NCBI GenBank assembly: GCA_958296055.1 | Contig: CATQHS010000001.1 | Span: 1,332,277-1,396,276 of the forward strand | Origin: an uncultured Acidimicrobiales bacterium | Lineage (GTDB): Bacteria; Actinomycetota; Acidimicrobiia; Acidimicrobiales; Aldehydirespiratoraceae | Direction of reading: 5' to 3' | Length of the DNA stretch: 64,000 bases | Shown here: one piece after another, positions 1-8,219 of the stretch | How positions within the stretch are numbered: the first letter of the stretch is position 1 | Layout of the letters: each line of letters opens with the position of its first letter | Notes under the pieces: generated by a model | What the model was told of the DNA's origin: nothing | The model's input: only the letters and a program-made list of their open reading frames with translations | The model's database searches: none | Made by a program: the position numbers and the translations under genes

Positions 1-31
1 CCGGCCGGGAGAACGAGGGCCAAGGCCGGAA

Positions 32-1417
32 CTAGCCGGCCACTATCTCGGTTTCGGGGTCGAAGGCGGTGACCGCGAACCAGAAGGTATCGAGGTGCTC
101 GACCGGCGTCAGATCCGAGCCCGACCCGCCCCGGCGACGGCCCAGAACATCGAAGGCAGACCCGTCGGCCGCATCGATGAAGACCCCGTCGCCGGCCAGC
201 TCGATCATCACCGGGCGCCCGTCGACCGCGGCGAGGAAGACGCCGGTGGCGCCCACGTCTCGGCCTTTGGCGACGTCGGCCGCGTCCAAGGCGCTGGCCG
301 TGCCCGGCGCATATAGGGCGATCAGGTCCCGGCCCTGGGCCCGGAACGACACGACCCCGTCCCGGCGGAGCGCATCAAGGGGAACGGCTGCGGTGGGACC
401 GTCGCCCCGCACCGCCAGCACCCTGGTCATGGGGGCCAGGCGGTCGTCGAGGGGGCCGCGGTACAAGAACGGGGCGCCGTCGGGGTTGTCGTAGCCGACG
501 TAGGGGTTCTGGCCGTAGCGCCCGGCGTAGCCGGGATAGCCGGTTTCGAGGCTCAGGACAGCCCCGTCGGGGTGGGCCTCCCGGAAGGTGTCGAACGAGA
601 CGGTCTGGACCGGCACCAGATCAAGCTCGGCACCGGCGAGATACCCGATGATCGCCTGTCCGGTGAAGTGGGCCCACAGGCTTTCGGTCTGCCGGTCGTA
701 CATGACCAGCGAGGAGTTGAGCAGCTTGCCCGAGGTGCCGAAATCGAGGATGTGGGGACCGAGCCGCCGGTCGTAGGCCACCGCCGAGTTGCACAGCGGG
801 CAGTACGAGACGGTGACGGGGACTCCGCCGACGGTGTCGTTGACCAGCTCGTGCCAGATCATGATCCGCAGCGGGTAGGCCCGGGCCTCGCCGCCCGCCT
901 CCAGCACCAGCACGGCCTCGGCGCCGGCCAGCCAGTCCACCTCGGAGACGGGCTCGAACCGAGGGTCGTCGATGGAAGGGATGCCGTCGGGAGGGGGGCC
1001 GCCCGGGCGGATCAGAGCCGGGTCCACCAGGGGCTCGGGGAAGTCGGGATGCCTCGGGTCGTCGAGCGCGCTGGGGATGTCCTCGGGCAGCGGGTCGGGG
1101 ACGACGGACGCCGCCGCCGGCCGAGCCTCGGTCGTCGCCTCGGGGGGGTCAGGCGCCTCGGCCCCGGCCGCCGGTTCGGAGACCGGATCGGCCGAGTTCG
1201 CGTCCGCCACGGCCGAGTTCGCGCCCGTCAGAACCGAGTTCGCGTCCGTCACGGTGGAGCCGTCGCCGCAGGAGGCCAACAGCCCGGCGGCGCCGATGAG
1301 AGCAACCCCCGCCCGCACCGCCAGGCCGCGGCGGCGAGCCGTCCCCCCTGGTCGAAGTCGTGAACCGAGTCGGGCGATCCCGGCCCGCGCCGACGCCCAA
1401 CGGGGGCTTCGAGCCAC
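32..1417 (-). CDS. DUF3179 domain lipoprotein
   Basis: A 461-residue protein whose central part carries the DUF3179 hallmarks: 'VSYCPLCNSAVAYDR' near residue 200 and 'LNSSLVMYDRQTESLW' after it. The function of DUF3179 is not established. The N-terminus has a lipobox-like 'GLLASC' with Cys at residue 50, so the mature protein is probably lipid-anchored outside the membrane. The lipobox lies far from the annotated GTG, and an in-frame GTG at 1318 would give a more normal lipoprotein signal. After the Cys come three imperfect 21-bp repeats (about 1191-1253) encoding 7-residue units of the 'xTDANSV' kind, probably a flexible linker. It starts immediately after the stop of the upstream gene at 1418-1708, so the two are likely co-transcribed. 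Confidence 0.85.
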   Translation of the reverse strand: MARSPRWASARAGIARLGSRLRPGGTARRRGLAVRAGVALIGAAGLLASCGDGSTVTDANSVLTGANSAVADANSADPVSEPAAGAEAPDPPEATTEARPAAASVVPDPLPEDIPSALDDPRHPDFPEPLVDPALIRPGGPPPDGIPSIDDPRFEPVSEVDWLAGAEAVLVLEAGGEARAYPLRIMIWHELVNDTVGGVPVTVSYCPLCNSAVAYDRRLGPHILDFGTSGKLLNSSLVMYDRQTESLWAHFTGQAIIGYLAGAELDLVPVQTVSFDTFREAHPDGAVLSLETGYPGYAGRYGQNPYVGYDNPDGAPFLYRGPLDDRLAPMTRVLAVRGDGPTAAVPLDALRRDGVVSFRAQGRDLIALYAPGTASALDAADVAKGRDVGATGVFLAAVDGRPVMIELAGDGVFIDAADGSAFDVLGRRRGGSGSDLTPVEHLDTFWFAVTAFDPETEIVAG

Positions 1418-1708
1418 CTAGCAGTCCCTGACCACCCGGAAGGCCCGGGCGACCGGGACTCGCAGCCACTCCCCCATGGCCGCGTCGGTGGCCTCCACCT
1501 CCGACTCCGGCACCGCCTCCCAGTCGGCCATGGACTCCCACCAGATGACGGCGTGTACCCGCTGCGGATCGCCCTCCTCCACCCACATCTGCTTGCCGGC
1601 GAACCCGGGCCGGGCTTCGAGGTAGCGGCTCCAGTGCCGTTCCTCGACCTCGAGCCACCGGTCCCGCTCGGCTTCGGCCACTTCGAAGGTCAGCATCTCC
1701 ACCACCAC
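1418..1708 (-). CDS. TIGR03792-like small protein (dimeric alpha/beta barrel fold)
   Basis: A 96-residue protein with 'MVVEMLTFEV' at the N-terminus and 'WSRYLEARPGFAGKQMW' and 'VHAVIWWESMADWEAVP' in the middle. The pattern matches the TIGR03792 family, a small ABM/EthD-like ferredoxin-fold protein of unknown function. Length is normal for the family. Its stop directly abuts the GTG of the DUF3179 gene downstream, giving a two-gene minus-strand unit. No catalytic residue can be named. Confidence 0.7.
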   Translation of the reverse strand: MVVEMLTFEVAEAERDRWLEVEERHWSRYLEARPGFAGKQMWVEEGDPQRVHAVIWWESMADWEAVPESEVEATDAAMGEWLRVPVARAFRVVRDC

Positions 1709-1817
1709 CGGGCCGATGGTACCCGGGCCTCATGCTGGGGACCTTTGCCCCGTTCGGCGAGCGACGGGTCCCGGCCGCGCCGGTGGTACCCATGCCTCGG
1801 CTGGCATAATCCAAGCG

Positions 1818-2570
1818 ATGGATCTCAAGGGCAGGACGGCGCTGGTCACCGGCGGGGCCAGGCGGGTGGGCCGGGCCATCGTCTTGGCCATGGCCCGGGC
1901 CGGCGCCAACGTGGTGGTCAACTACAACACCTCCGAGGATGACGCCCGGCGCACCGCGGCCGACGCCGAGGCGCTGGGCGTGCAGGCTCTGCCGGTGGCG
2001 GCCGACGTGACCGACTACGAACAGGTCACCGCCATGGTGGAGGCCGCGGCGGACCGCTTCGGGAGCATCGACGTGCTGGTCAACAACGCCTCCACTTTCC
2101 TGGCCGACCCCCTCCCCACCGACGACCTGACCGTGTGGCGCCGGTCGATCGACACCCTGGTCCACGGCCCCTTCTACTGCGCCAACCGGGTGGCCCCGGT
2201 GATGAGAGCCGGCGGCGGGGGCGCCATCATCGGCATCGCCGACCTGAGCGCCCTGGAGCCCTGGCCCGGGTTCGCCGGCCACGCAGTGGGCAAGGGGGCG
2301 GTGATCTCGCTCACCCGCCAGCTCGCCCTGGAGCTGGCCCCCGACATTCGGGCCAGCGCGGTGATCCCCGGCCCGGCCCTGCGCCCCGACGACTACGACG
2401 ACGACACCTACCAGCGGGTGGCCGCCGAGACGCTGGTAGGCCGGTGGGGAACCCCCGAGGAGATGGGCCGGGCGGTGCAGTTCCTGGCCGAGGCCGACTA
2501 CATCACCGGCGAGATCCTGACCGTGGACGGGGGCCAGCGCTACGGCCACCGCCAAGGCGCCCACGGCTGA
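1818..2570 (+). CDS. SDR-family oxidoreductase, pteridine-reductase-like, with catalytic Tyr replaced by His
   Basis: A 250-residue short-chain dehydrogenase. 'TGGARRVGRAI' near residue 10 is the NADP-binding glycine motif, 'LVNNAS' near residue 87 is the NNAG equivalent, and the C-terminal 'GEILTVDGGQ' is typical. The active-site segment reads 'GIADLSALEPWPGFAGHAVGK'-like: Asp sits 13 residues before the usual Tyr (as in PTR1 pteridine reductases) and Lys is present, but the Tyr is His. It may therefore be inactive or altered. ATG 1818 is chosen because the family motif starts 8 codons later; a CATAAT box only about 10 nt upstream suggests a very short leader. It precedes the aldolase/kinase genes. 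Confidence 0.85.
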   Translation: MDLKGRTALVTGGARRVGRAIVLAMARAGANVVVNYNTSEDDARRTAADAEALGVQALPVAADVTDYEQVTAMVEAAADRFGSIDVLVNNASTFLADPLPTDDLTVWRRSIDTLVHGPFYCANRVAPVMRAGGGGAIIGIADLSALEPWPGFAGHAVGKGAVISLTRQLALELAPDIRASAVIPGPALRPDDYDDDTYQRVAAETLVGRWGTPEEMGRAVQFLAEADYITGEILTVDGGQRYGHRQGAHG

Positions 2571-2584
2571 GCCTGGGTCTGGCG

Positions 2585-2635
2585 ATGACCAACCGGCGCC
2601 GCTTCGACCCCGCCCGGACTCGGCGGCGGCCGTGA
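2585..2635 (+). CDS. Putative bridging mini-ORF 1 (16 aa)
   Basis: ATG-initiated reading frame 14 nt after the SDR stop. It begins MTNRRR and ends RTRRRP, and its TGA overlaps the GTG of the next mini-ORF. It comes from duplication of the aldolase start region. Translation is not shown; it may only carry ribosomes across the gap. Confidence 0.3.
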   Translation: MTNRRRFDPARTRRRP

Positions 2636-2685
2636 CCAGCCGACGGCGGCTCGGACCCCCCGCCCGGACTCGGCGGCGGCCGTGA
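2632..2685 (+). CDS. Putative bridging mini-ORF 2 (17 aa)
   Basis: GTG-initiated. It begins MTSRRRLG exactly like the aldolase and ends RTRRRP. It overlaps mini-ORF 1 (GTGA) upstream and the aldolase GTG (GTGA) downstream. It forms the second link of a coupled chain between the SDR and the aldolase genes. Confidence 0.3.
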   Translation: MTSRRRLGPPARTRRRP

Positions 2686-3464
2686 CCAGCCGACGGCGGC
2701 TCGGGCGCATCTTCGGCCCCGACGGGCGGGCGGTGATCATCGCGCTGGACCACGGCCTCATCGACGGCCCCTGCCCGGGCTTCGAGCAGCCGGCCGACAC
2801 CATCGCCGCGGTGGTGGCCGGGGGCCCCGACGCCATCCTGACCTCCTGCGGCATCGCCGAGGCCTTCGCGGCCGAGCTGAGCCCGGTGGGTCTCATCCTG
2901 CGCAGCGACGGGTCGACCACCGGCCTGGGCCCGGACGGCCCCGGCCCGGCCGGCTCGTTCTTCGGGCCCGAGGAAGCACTCCGGCTGGGAGCCGACGCCG
3001 TGGCCGTGACCGCCATGCCCGGCTCGGACTCCGAGGCCGACACCCTGCGGACCCTGGCCCACACCGTGGCCGAAGCCCGCCGCTGGGGGCTTCCGGTGAT
3101 GGCCGAGATGGTGCCGGGGGGCTTCGGCGCTGGACCCGGGCGGCGGGGGACCGACGCCGTGGCCCTGGCCGCCCGGCTGGGGGCCGAGCTGGGCGCCGAC
3201 CTGATCAAGGCCCCCTACTGCCCCGACTACGCCCGGGTCACCGCCTCGACCTTCGCCCCGGTGGTGATCCTGGGGGGGTCGAAGGGCTCCGAGACCGACA
3301 CCCTGGCTGTGGTCCGGGCCGCCCTCGACGCCGGCGCGGCCGGGGTGGCCATGGGCCGCAACGTCTTCCAGAGCCCCGACCCCGCGGCCATGACCAGGGC
3401 TTTGGCCGCGATGGTGCACGGCGACGCCGACCTCGCCGGCGCCCTGGCCGTTCTGCGGGGCTGA
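2682..3464 (+). CDS. Class I aldolase, DhnA/FbaB/LsrF family
   Basis: A 260-residue TIM-barrel aldolase of the DeoC/FbaB/LsrF superfamily. 'VIIALDHGLIDGP' near residue 20 is the family's first motif, 'ADLIKAPYC' near residue 175 carries the likely Schiff-base Lys, and 'VVILGGSKG' followed by 'GVAMGRNVFQS' are the phosphate-binding strands. Family members split or condense phosphorylated sugars (FbaB, LsrF, ADH synthase). GTG 2682 lies in a duplicated start region. A FGGY kinase starts 9 nt after its stop, so a kinase-then-aldolase sugar pathway is a reasonable inference. The exact substrate is unknown. Confidence 0.85.
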   Translation: MTSRRRLGRIFGPDGRAVIIALDHGLIDGPCPGFEQPADTIAAVVAGGPDAILTSCGIAEAFAAELSPVGLILRSDGSTTGLGPDGPGPAGSFFGPEEALRLGADAVAVTAMPGSDSEADTLRTLAHTVAEARRWGLPVMAEMVPGGFGAGPGRRGTDAVALAARLGAELGADLIKAPYCPDYARVTASTFAPVVILGGSKGSETDTLAVVRAALDAGAAGVAMGRNVFQSPDPAAMTRALAAMVHGDADLAGALAVLRG

Positions 3465-3473
3465 CCGCCGGCC

Positions 3474-4838
3474 GTGACCGCCGCCGGCGCCGTCGAGGTG
3501 GTCCTGGGGCTCGACGCCGGCACTACCTCGGCCAAGGCGGTGGCGATGGACCGCACCGGGGCGGTCTGGGCCGAGGCCGGATCTGATCCGATCCCCACCT
3601 GCTCCCCCGAGCCGGGGGCCAGCGAGCAGGACCCCGAAGAGATCTGGCAGGCCGTGACCGCGGCCGGGCGGCGGGCGGTAGAAAGGCTTCCGCCTGGGGT
3701 CCGGGTGGCGGCGCTGGCCCTGGCCGCTCAGAGCGGATCGGTGGTGCCGGTCCGGGCGTCGGGCCGGGCCGGGCCGGCCGTCACCTGGATGGACACCCGG
3801 TCCCGGGCCCTGGTGGAGAGCTGGCCGCCGGGCGTCGCCGAGCGGATTCGAGCGGTGAGCGGCTGGACGCCGGCGGCGGGCTACGGGCTGTCGACCATCG
3901 CCCGCTTGGCGGACTCGCCGGGCTTAGCCCAGCCGGAGGCGGCCCGGCTCGGCCCGGGTCCTGGCGGGGCGACCAGCCCGGACCCCGGCTCGACGGCTGA
4001 CCCGGATCCGGTGACTCGGTGGGCTTCGGTGGACGATTACCTGATGCACCGCCTGACCGGGCGCTGGGCCACCAACCCGTCCAACGCGTCCGGCATGGGA
4101 CTCATGGACATCTCCGCCCGGACTTGGAGCGAAGAGCTGTGCCGCATCGCCAGCGTCGGATTCCCCGGAACCCGGCAGCAGCAGCGGCGCGTCGATCCGG
4201 CCGCGCTGTCGGAGATCGTCGAGTCGGGCGCGGCGGCGGGCAGACTGCGCCCAAAGGCAGCGGCGGCCCTGGGCGTTCCCGCCGAGACGCCGGTGGTGGC
4301 GGGCGGCCACGACCAGGCCTGCGCGGCGCTGGGGCTCGGCGCGGTCGAGCCGGGCCAGATGTTCATGTCGGCCGGCACCGCCTGGGTGCTGACCACCGTC
4401 ACCGGCAAAGCCTGCGTCGGCGCCCTTCCCCCGGGGCTGAACCTCAGCCCTCACGTGGTGGCCGACCGCTGGACCGTGTCGGAGAGCCTGGGCGGGCTCG
4501 GCACCGAGATCGCCGAAGCCGGGCCGGAGGGGGCTCGGTTCGTGTTCGAGCGCTGCGCCCGACGAGTGGGCCAAGCCCTGGCCCGAGCGGCCGCAGGCGG
4601 CCCCGCTGGAGCCGCGCCGGCCGCGCCAGCCGCAGGCGACGGGCTGATCCTGGTGGGGGGCGGTAGCCGGCTTCCCGAGCTGGTCGAGGTCATCGCCGAG
4701 GTGACGGGGCGGCCGGTCGTCACCCGGCCTGACGCGAGCTGGCCGGCCCGGGGGGCAGCCCTGCTGGCCGCGTCGGCCCTGGGATGGCCGCGCCAGGAAG
4801 CAACCCGGGACGAGCCGATCTTAGAGGAGGCGCGGTGA
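3474..4838 (+). CDS. FGGY-family carbohydrate kinase
   Basis: A 454-residue sugar kinase. The N-terminal ATP-binding motif is 'VLGLDAGTTSAKAVAMD', 'AVTWMDTRS' and 'WASVDDYLMHRLTG' are FGGY landmarks, and 'GGHDQACAALG' near residue 280 holds the catalytic Asp. The C-terminal part has 'LILVGGGSRLPELVEVIAEVTG' and 'ARGAALLAA'. It is closest in style to xylulokinase/LsrK-type kinases, but the substrate is not deducible. The family is usually about 480-500 residues, and an Ala/Gly-rich stretch near residue 385 replaces part of the C-domain. It lies in the operon between aldolase and dehydrogenase; its stop overlaps the next start (GTGA). Confidence 0.88.
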   Translation: MTAAGAVEVVLGLDAGTTSAKAVAMDRTGAVWAEAGSDPIPTCSPEPGASEQDPEEIWQAVTAAGRRAVERLPPGVRVAALALAAQSGSVVPVRASGRAGPAVTWMDTRSRALVESWPPGVAERIRAVSGWTPAAGYGLSTIARLADSPGLAQPEAARLGPGPGGATSPDPGSTADPDPVTRWASVDDYLMHRLTGRWATNPSNASGMGLMDISARTWSEELCRIASVGFPGTRQQQRRVDPAALSEIVESGAAAGRLRPKAAAALGVPAETPVVAGGHDQACAALGLGAVEPGQMFMSAGTAWVLTTVTGKACVGALPPGLNLSPHVVADRWTVSESLGGLGTEIAEAGPEGARFVFERCARRVGQALARAAAGGPAGAAPAAPAAGDGLILVGGGSRLPELVEVIAEVTGRPVVTRPDASWPARGAALLAASALGWPRQEATRDEPILEEAR

Positions 4839-5842
4839 CCAGACCCGTCGTGGCCGTCGCCATCGGCCGGTCCCACTACCGGCGCATGTTCAGCCCCGAG
4901 GCCCTGGCCGACTTGGAGGCCGTGGCCGAGGTCGTGCACCACTCCGGCGACGAGCCGGCCTCCAAGCCCGACCTGCTGGGACTGCTGACCGAGGCCCGCG
5001 CCTGCATCACGAGCTGGGGCACAGCCCCGCTCGACGCCGAGGTGGTGGCGGCCGCCGGCCGGCTCGGGCATCTGGCCCACATGGGCGGCAGCGTCAAGCG
5101 CTTCGTGTCCGCCGCGGTGTGGGAGCGGAGGATCCGGGTCACCAGCGCGTCGGTCACGCTGGCCCGGGACGTCGCCGAGACCACCCTGGGGCTGATGATC
5201 GTGGGCCGCAAGCGGATCTGGCCCCTGGGCCGGCACGTGCGCGACGGCGGCTGGCGGGACAGCCCGGTGTGGGACCGGTGGGACGCCCGAGAACTCGCCC
5301 GAGCCACGGTGGGGCTCATCGGCGCCGGCCGCGTCGGCCGCAGCGTGATCGGGCTGCTGGCCGGTTTCGAGGCCGACATCCTGGTCTTCGACCCGTACCT
5401 GACCGACGAAGAGGCCGGCCAGCTCGGAGTGCAGAAGACGGGGCTGCACGAGCTGGCCGAGCGCAGCGACGTGGTGTCGATCCACTGCCCCTACAACGAG
5501 AGGACCCATCGCATGATCGACGCCGGGGTGCTGGGCCGGCTCCGGGACGGGGCGGTGCTCATCAACACCGCCAGGGGCGGCGTCATCGACGAGGCCGCTC
5601 TGATCGAGGAGCTTCAGACGGGTCGGATCTTCGCCTTCTTGGACGTGACCGACCCCGAGCCCCCGGCCCCCGACAGCCCTCTGCGCCGGCTCGACAACGT
5701 GGTGGTCACCCCCCATATCGCCGGCTGCATCGAAAATTGCCACCGCATGGGCGAGCTGGCCGCCGAGGAGGTTCGCCGCTACCTGGCCGGGGAGCCGGCC
5801 ATAAACGAGGTCACCCCCGACATGCTCGACCGCATCGCCTGA
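4835..5842 (+). CDS. D-2-hydroxyacid dehydrogenase family protein
   Basis: 335 residues with the complete family signature: 'VGLIGAGRVGRSVIG' (NAD-binding Rossmann loop), 'NTARGGVIDEAAL' (catalytic Arg), 'DVTDPEPP' (Glu) and 'VVVTPHIAGC' (His). It likely interconverts a 2-hydroxyacid and a 2-oxoacid as the last step of the sugar route encoded upstream. The GTG at 4835 is preferred over the upstream frame-open start because a strong GAGGAGG ribosome site lies at 4824-4830 and the start overlaps the kinase stop. Confidence 0.9.
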   Translation: MTRPVVAVAIGRSHYRRMFSPEALADLEAVAEVVHHSGDEPASKPDLLGLLTEARACITSWGTAPLDAEVVAAAGRLGHLAHMGGSVKRFVSAAVWERRIRVTSASVTLARDVAETTLGLMIVGRKRIWPLGRHVRDGGWRDSPVWDRWDARELARATVGLIGAGRVGRSVIGLLAGFEADILVFDPYLTDEEAGQLGVQKTGLHELAERSDVVSIHCPYNERTHRMIDAGVLGRLRDGAVLINTARGGVIDEAALIEELQTGRIFAFLDVTDPEPPAPDSPLRRLDNVVVTPHIAGCIENCHRMGELAAEEVRRYLAGEPAINEVTPDMLDRIA

Positions 5843-5853
5843 TCTGTCGCCGG

Positions 5854-5968
5854 ACCAATCGCCTACTAGCGAGCGGCCCAATCGTCTATTAGCTAGTAGC
5901 CCAATTGCTCATTAGTTTATAGCCCAATCGTCTAGTAGGCTCGGGCCCAATCGCTTATTAGGACTGGA
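5854..5968 (+). repeat. Five direct repeats with an exact 23-bp period
   Basis: Units start at 5854, 5877, 5900, 5923 and 5946. Each begins CCAAT(C/T)G and carries a CTA(T/C/G)TAG-like core, consensus CCAATCGTCTATTAG plus about 8 variable bases. They fill the gap between the dehydrogenase stop and the ATPase start (GTG 5977), and are clearly AT-richer than the surroundings. The position suggests a binding array or a mobile intergenic repeat. There are no unique spacers, so this is not a CRISPR. Confidence 0.85.
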
Positions 5969-5976
5969 TAGACGCG

Positions 5977-7230
5977 GTGAAGACCATCGGGCGGCACTTG
6001 GAGCCAAGGGTTGAGTCGGCCTTGAGGTCGGCTCGCGTCGTGATGTTGCACGGCGCCCGCCAGGCCGGCAAGTCGACATTGGCCAGCCGGGTAGCCGCGG
6101 CGGCTGGCGGCGTCAGCGTCACGCTCGACGACGAGGCGACTCTGGAGCTGGTGCGGGCCGATCCGGTGACCTTTCTGTCCAGCGAACCCCACCCGTTGGT
6201 GATCGACGAGGTGCAGCTCGCCGGAGACCGCCTGATACGGGCAGTCAAGCGCCTCGTCGACGCCGACCCCATCACCGGCCGCTTCCTTCTCACCGGCTCC
6301 ACCAACTTCCTCACCGTGCCGACCATCTCGGAGTCGCTGGCCGGGCGGGTGCGCATCCTGCACCTGTGGCCGCTCTCCGAAGCCGAGATCGCCGGCACCG
6401 GCAGCCTGCCGATAGAAGCCTGGCTGGACGGCGAGCCGCCCCCGGCCCATAGTTGGCTTGAGCGAGGCGACTATCTGAAGATCCTCTGCCGGGGCGGGTT
6501 CCCGGAGGTACTGGGCTTGGCCCCGGCCGATCGCCACGGCTGGTTCAGGGACTACGCGGCCACCGTCGTGCAGCGCGACATGGTGGCCTTGGCCGACATC
6601 CGCCGCCGCACCGCCGCCGCTCCGCTGTTGCGCTGGGTGGCGGCGAGCACATCTGGCGAGATCAACCTGACGAAGGCGGCCAGCGATCTGGGCATAAACC
6701 GGGCCACCGTGGTCGGTTACCTGGAATGGCTGAGAACCGTGTTCTTAGTTCACGAACTGCCGGCATGGTCGCGCAACGTGGCCGCCCAATCCATACGAAG
6801 ACCCAAGATTTACCTGACCGACTCCGGGCTCGCCGCCGACCTGCTCGGCGCGGACGCCTCGGCGTTGACGTCCCCGGTCTCACCCGTGCTGGGCCGGCTG
6901 TGGGAGACCTTCGTCGTGGGCGAGGTGGCCAGACAGGTGGCCAGCAGCGCCGTCCGAGCCGATCTGTATCACTTCCGAGCGAAGAACCAGCGTGAGATCG
7001 ATCTGATCATCCAGCGCCCCGACGGCAGGATCGTGGCGGTGGAGATCAAGGCGACCGTTTCGCCTACGGCGAGCGGCCTGCGACACGCGGCCTGGCTGCG
7101 CGACCGCTTGGACCAATCCGACCCGGGCAGCTTCCTGGGAGGAGTGCTGGTGCACATGGGCACCCAGTCGGGCAAGGTGGGAGACCGCCTGCACCTGCGG
7201 CCCGCCTCCGCCCTTTGGACCTCAGTCTGA
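5977..7230 (+). CDS. ATP-binding protein, AAA_14 plus DUF4143
   Basis: A 417-residue protein with Walker A 'HGARQAGKST' near residue 25, Walker B 'PLVIDEVQ' near residue 75 and sensor-like 'RFLLTGSTN'. A winged-helix segment follows ('INLTKAASDLGINRATVVGYL'). The C-terminal DUF4143 nuclease-like domain has 'FRAKNQREIDLIIQ' and 'VAVEIKAT', the E-x-D-x-EIK pattern of PD-(D/E)XK folds. Such genes are common, mobile and functionally uncharacterised. It follows the 23-bp repeat array and converges with the SDR gene on the other strand. Confidence 0.9.
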   Translation: MKTIGRHLEPRVESALRSARVVMLHGARQAGKSTLASRVAAAAGGVSVTLDDEATLELVRADPVTFLSSEPHPLVIDEVQLAGDRLIRAVKRLVDADPITGRFLLTGSTNFLTVPTISESLAGRVRILHLWPLSEAEIAGTGSLPIEAWLDGEPPPAHSWLERGDYLKILCRGGFPEVLGLAPADRHGWFRDYAATVVQRDMVALADIRRRTAAAPLLRWVAASTSGEINLTKAASDLGINRATVVGYLEWLRTVFLVHELPAWSRNVAAQSIRRPKIYLTDSGLAADLLGADASALTSPVSPVLGRLWETFVVGEVARQVASSAVRADLYHFRAKNQREIDLIIQRPDGRIVAVEIKATVSPTASGLRHAAWLRDRLDQSDPGSFLGGVLVHMGTQSGKVGDRLHLRPASALWTSV

Positions 7231-7262
7231 CATCCGCGTTCATTCGCAATCGACGCAGACGC

Positions 7263-8042
7263 TCAGCTCAGTATCAGGCCGCCGTCCACTTCGATGGCCT
7301 GGCCGGTCAGGTAGCGGGCGTCGTCGCTGGCCAGGAAGGTCACCACCCCGGCTATCTCCTCAGGCTGGGCCAGCCGATTCAACGCAGTGTCGCCGGCTCG
7401 CATCTCCAGCCACTCGTCGCCGGTCATCCCCACCGTGGGCCCGATCTCGGCGGCCACCTTGCGGACCATGGCGGTGAGGGTGTTGCCGGCGCACACCGCG
7501 TTGACGGTGACGCCGTGGGGCCCCAGTTCCATGGCCGCCGAGCGGGTGATGCCGATCACCCCGCTCTTGGTGGCCGAGTACTCCGCCGAGTAGGGCCAGC
7601 TCGTCTTGGCCGCCATCGACGAGACGTTGACGATGGAGCCCCGGCCCTGGGCGATCATGACCGGCGCGGCCAGCCCGTTGGAGACCAGCACCCCGGTGAG
7701 GTTGACGGCCACGATGTCGTCCCAGCGGTCGGGGGGGATCTCCGGCAGCGGCCCCCCGGCGTAGATCCCGGCCCCGGCCACCAGCACGTCGATGCGGCCC
7801 CAGGCCGCCGTCACCTCATCGAAGGCGGCCCGCTGGTCGGAGCGGGAGCGCACGTCGCAGGCCAGGGCCATGGCCTCGACCCCCTCAGTGCGAGCCGCGG
7901 CGGCGGTGGCGTCATTCTCGGCCTCGTTGACGTCCAGGCATGCCACCCTGGCCCCCTCGGCCGCGAACCGCAGCGCGGTGGCCTCCCCGATCCCGGTGGC
8001 CGACCCGGTGATCACCACCACCTGCCCCTCGAACCGCCTCAT
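7263..8042 (-). CDS. SDR-family NAD(P)-dependent oxidoreductase
   Basis: A 259-residue classical SDR. It has 'VITGSATGIGEATAL' (cofactor glycine motif), 'VLVAGAGIY' (NNAG equivalent), Ser in 'VNVSSMAA', the intact catalytic 'YSATK' and C-terminal 'GQAIEVDGGLILS'. It resembles 3-oxoacyl-ACP reductase/glucose-1-dehydrogenase-type enzymes, but the substrate cannot be assigned. Unlike the SDR at 1818-2570, its Ser-Tyr-Lys set is complete. It is a single gene, convergent with the ATPase. Confidence 0.88.
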   Translation of the reverse strand: MRRFEGQVVVITGSATGIGEATALRFAAEGARVACLDVNEAENDATAAAARTEGVEAMALACDVRSRSDQRAAFDEVTAAWGRIDVLVAGAGIYAGGPLPEIPPDRWDDIVAVNLTGVLVSNGLAAPVMIAQGRGSIVNVSSMAAKTSWPYSAEYSATKSGVIGITRSAAMELGPHGVTVNAVCAGNTLTAMVRKVAAEIGPTVGMTGDEWLEMRAGDTALNRLAQPEEIAGVVTFLASDDARYLTGQAIEVDGGLILS

Positions 8043-8219
8043 CTCGTCCAGCCCTCAGCCATGAGGTCCTTCAGGTCGGCGTACTCGGCGAGGCCCTCTC
8101 CAGATTGGGCCTGCCGGAGTGCTTCAGCGGTCGTCTCGTTGGAGATCACTCAGAGGAAGGCGAGTTGCGTACGGTCATTTCGCCCACAAGCTAGCTTCGC
8201 CGAGCGGCGGGATCACCGA

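Larger units (their letters stand above)
2585..2704 (+). repeat. Near-tandem triplication of the aldolase start region (about 50-bp period)
   Basis: A 47-bp segment at 2608-2654 recurs exactly at 2658-2704. A diverged first unit begins at 2585. Each unit begins with a start codon followed by codons for MT(N/S)RRR. The first two units end in a TGA that overlaps the next GTG (GTGA). The third unit is the true 5' end of the aldolase gene. Confidence 0.9.

Noticed and set aside
5854..5968. CRISPR-like array
   Set aside because: Repeats are contiguous with a 23-bp period and have no unique spacers; no cas genes nearby.
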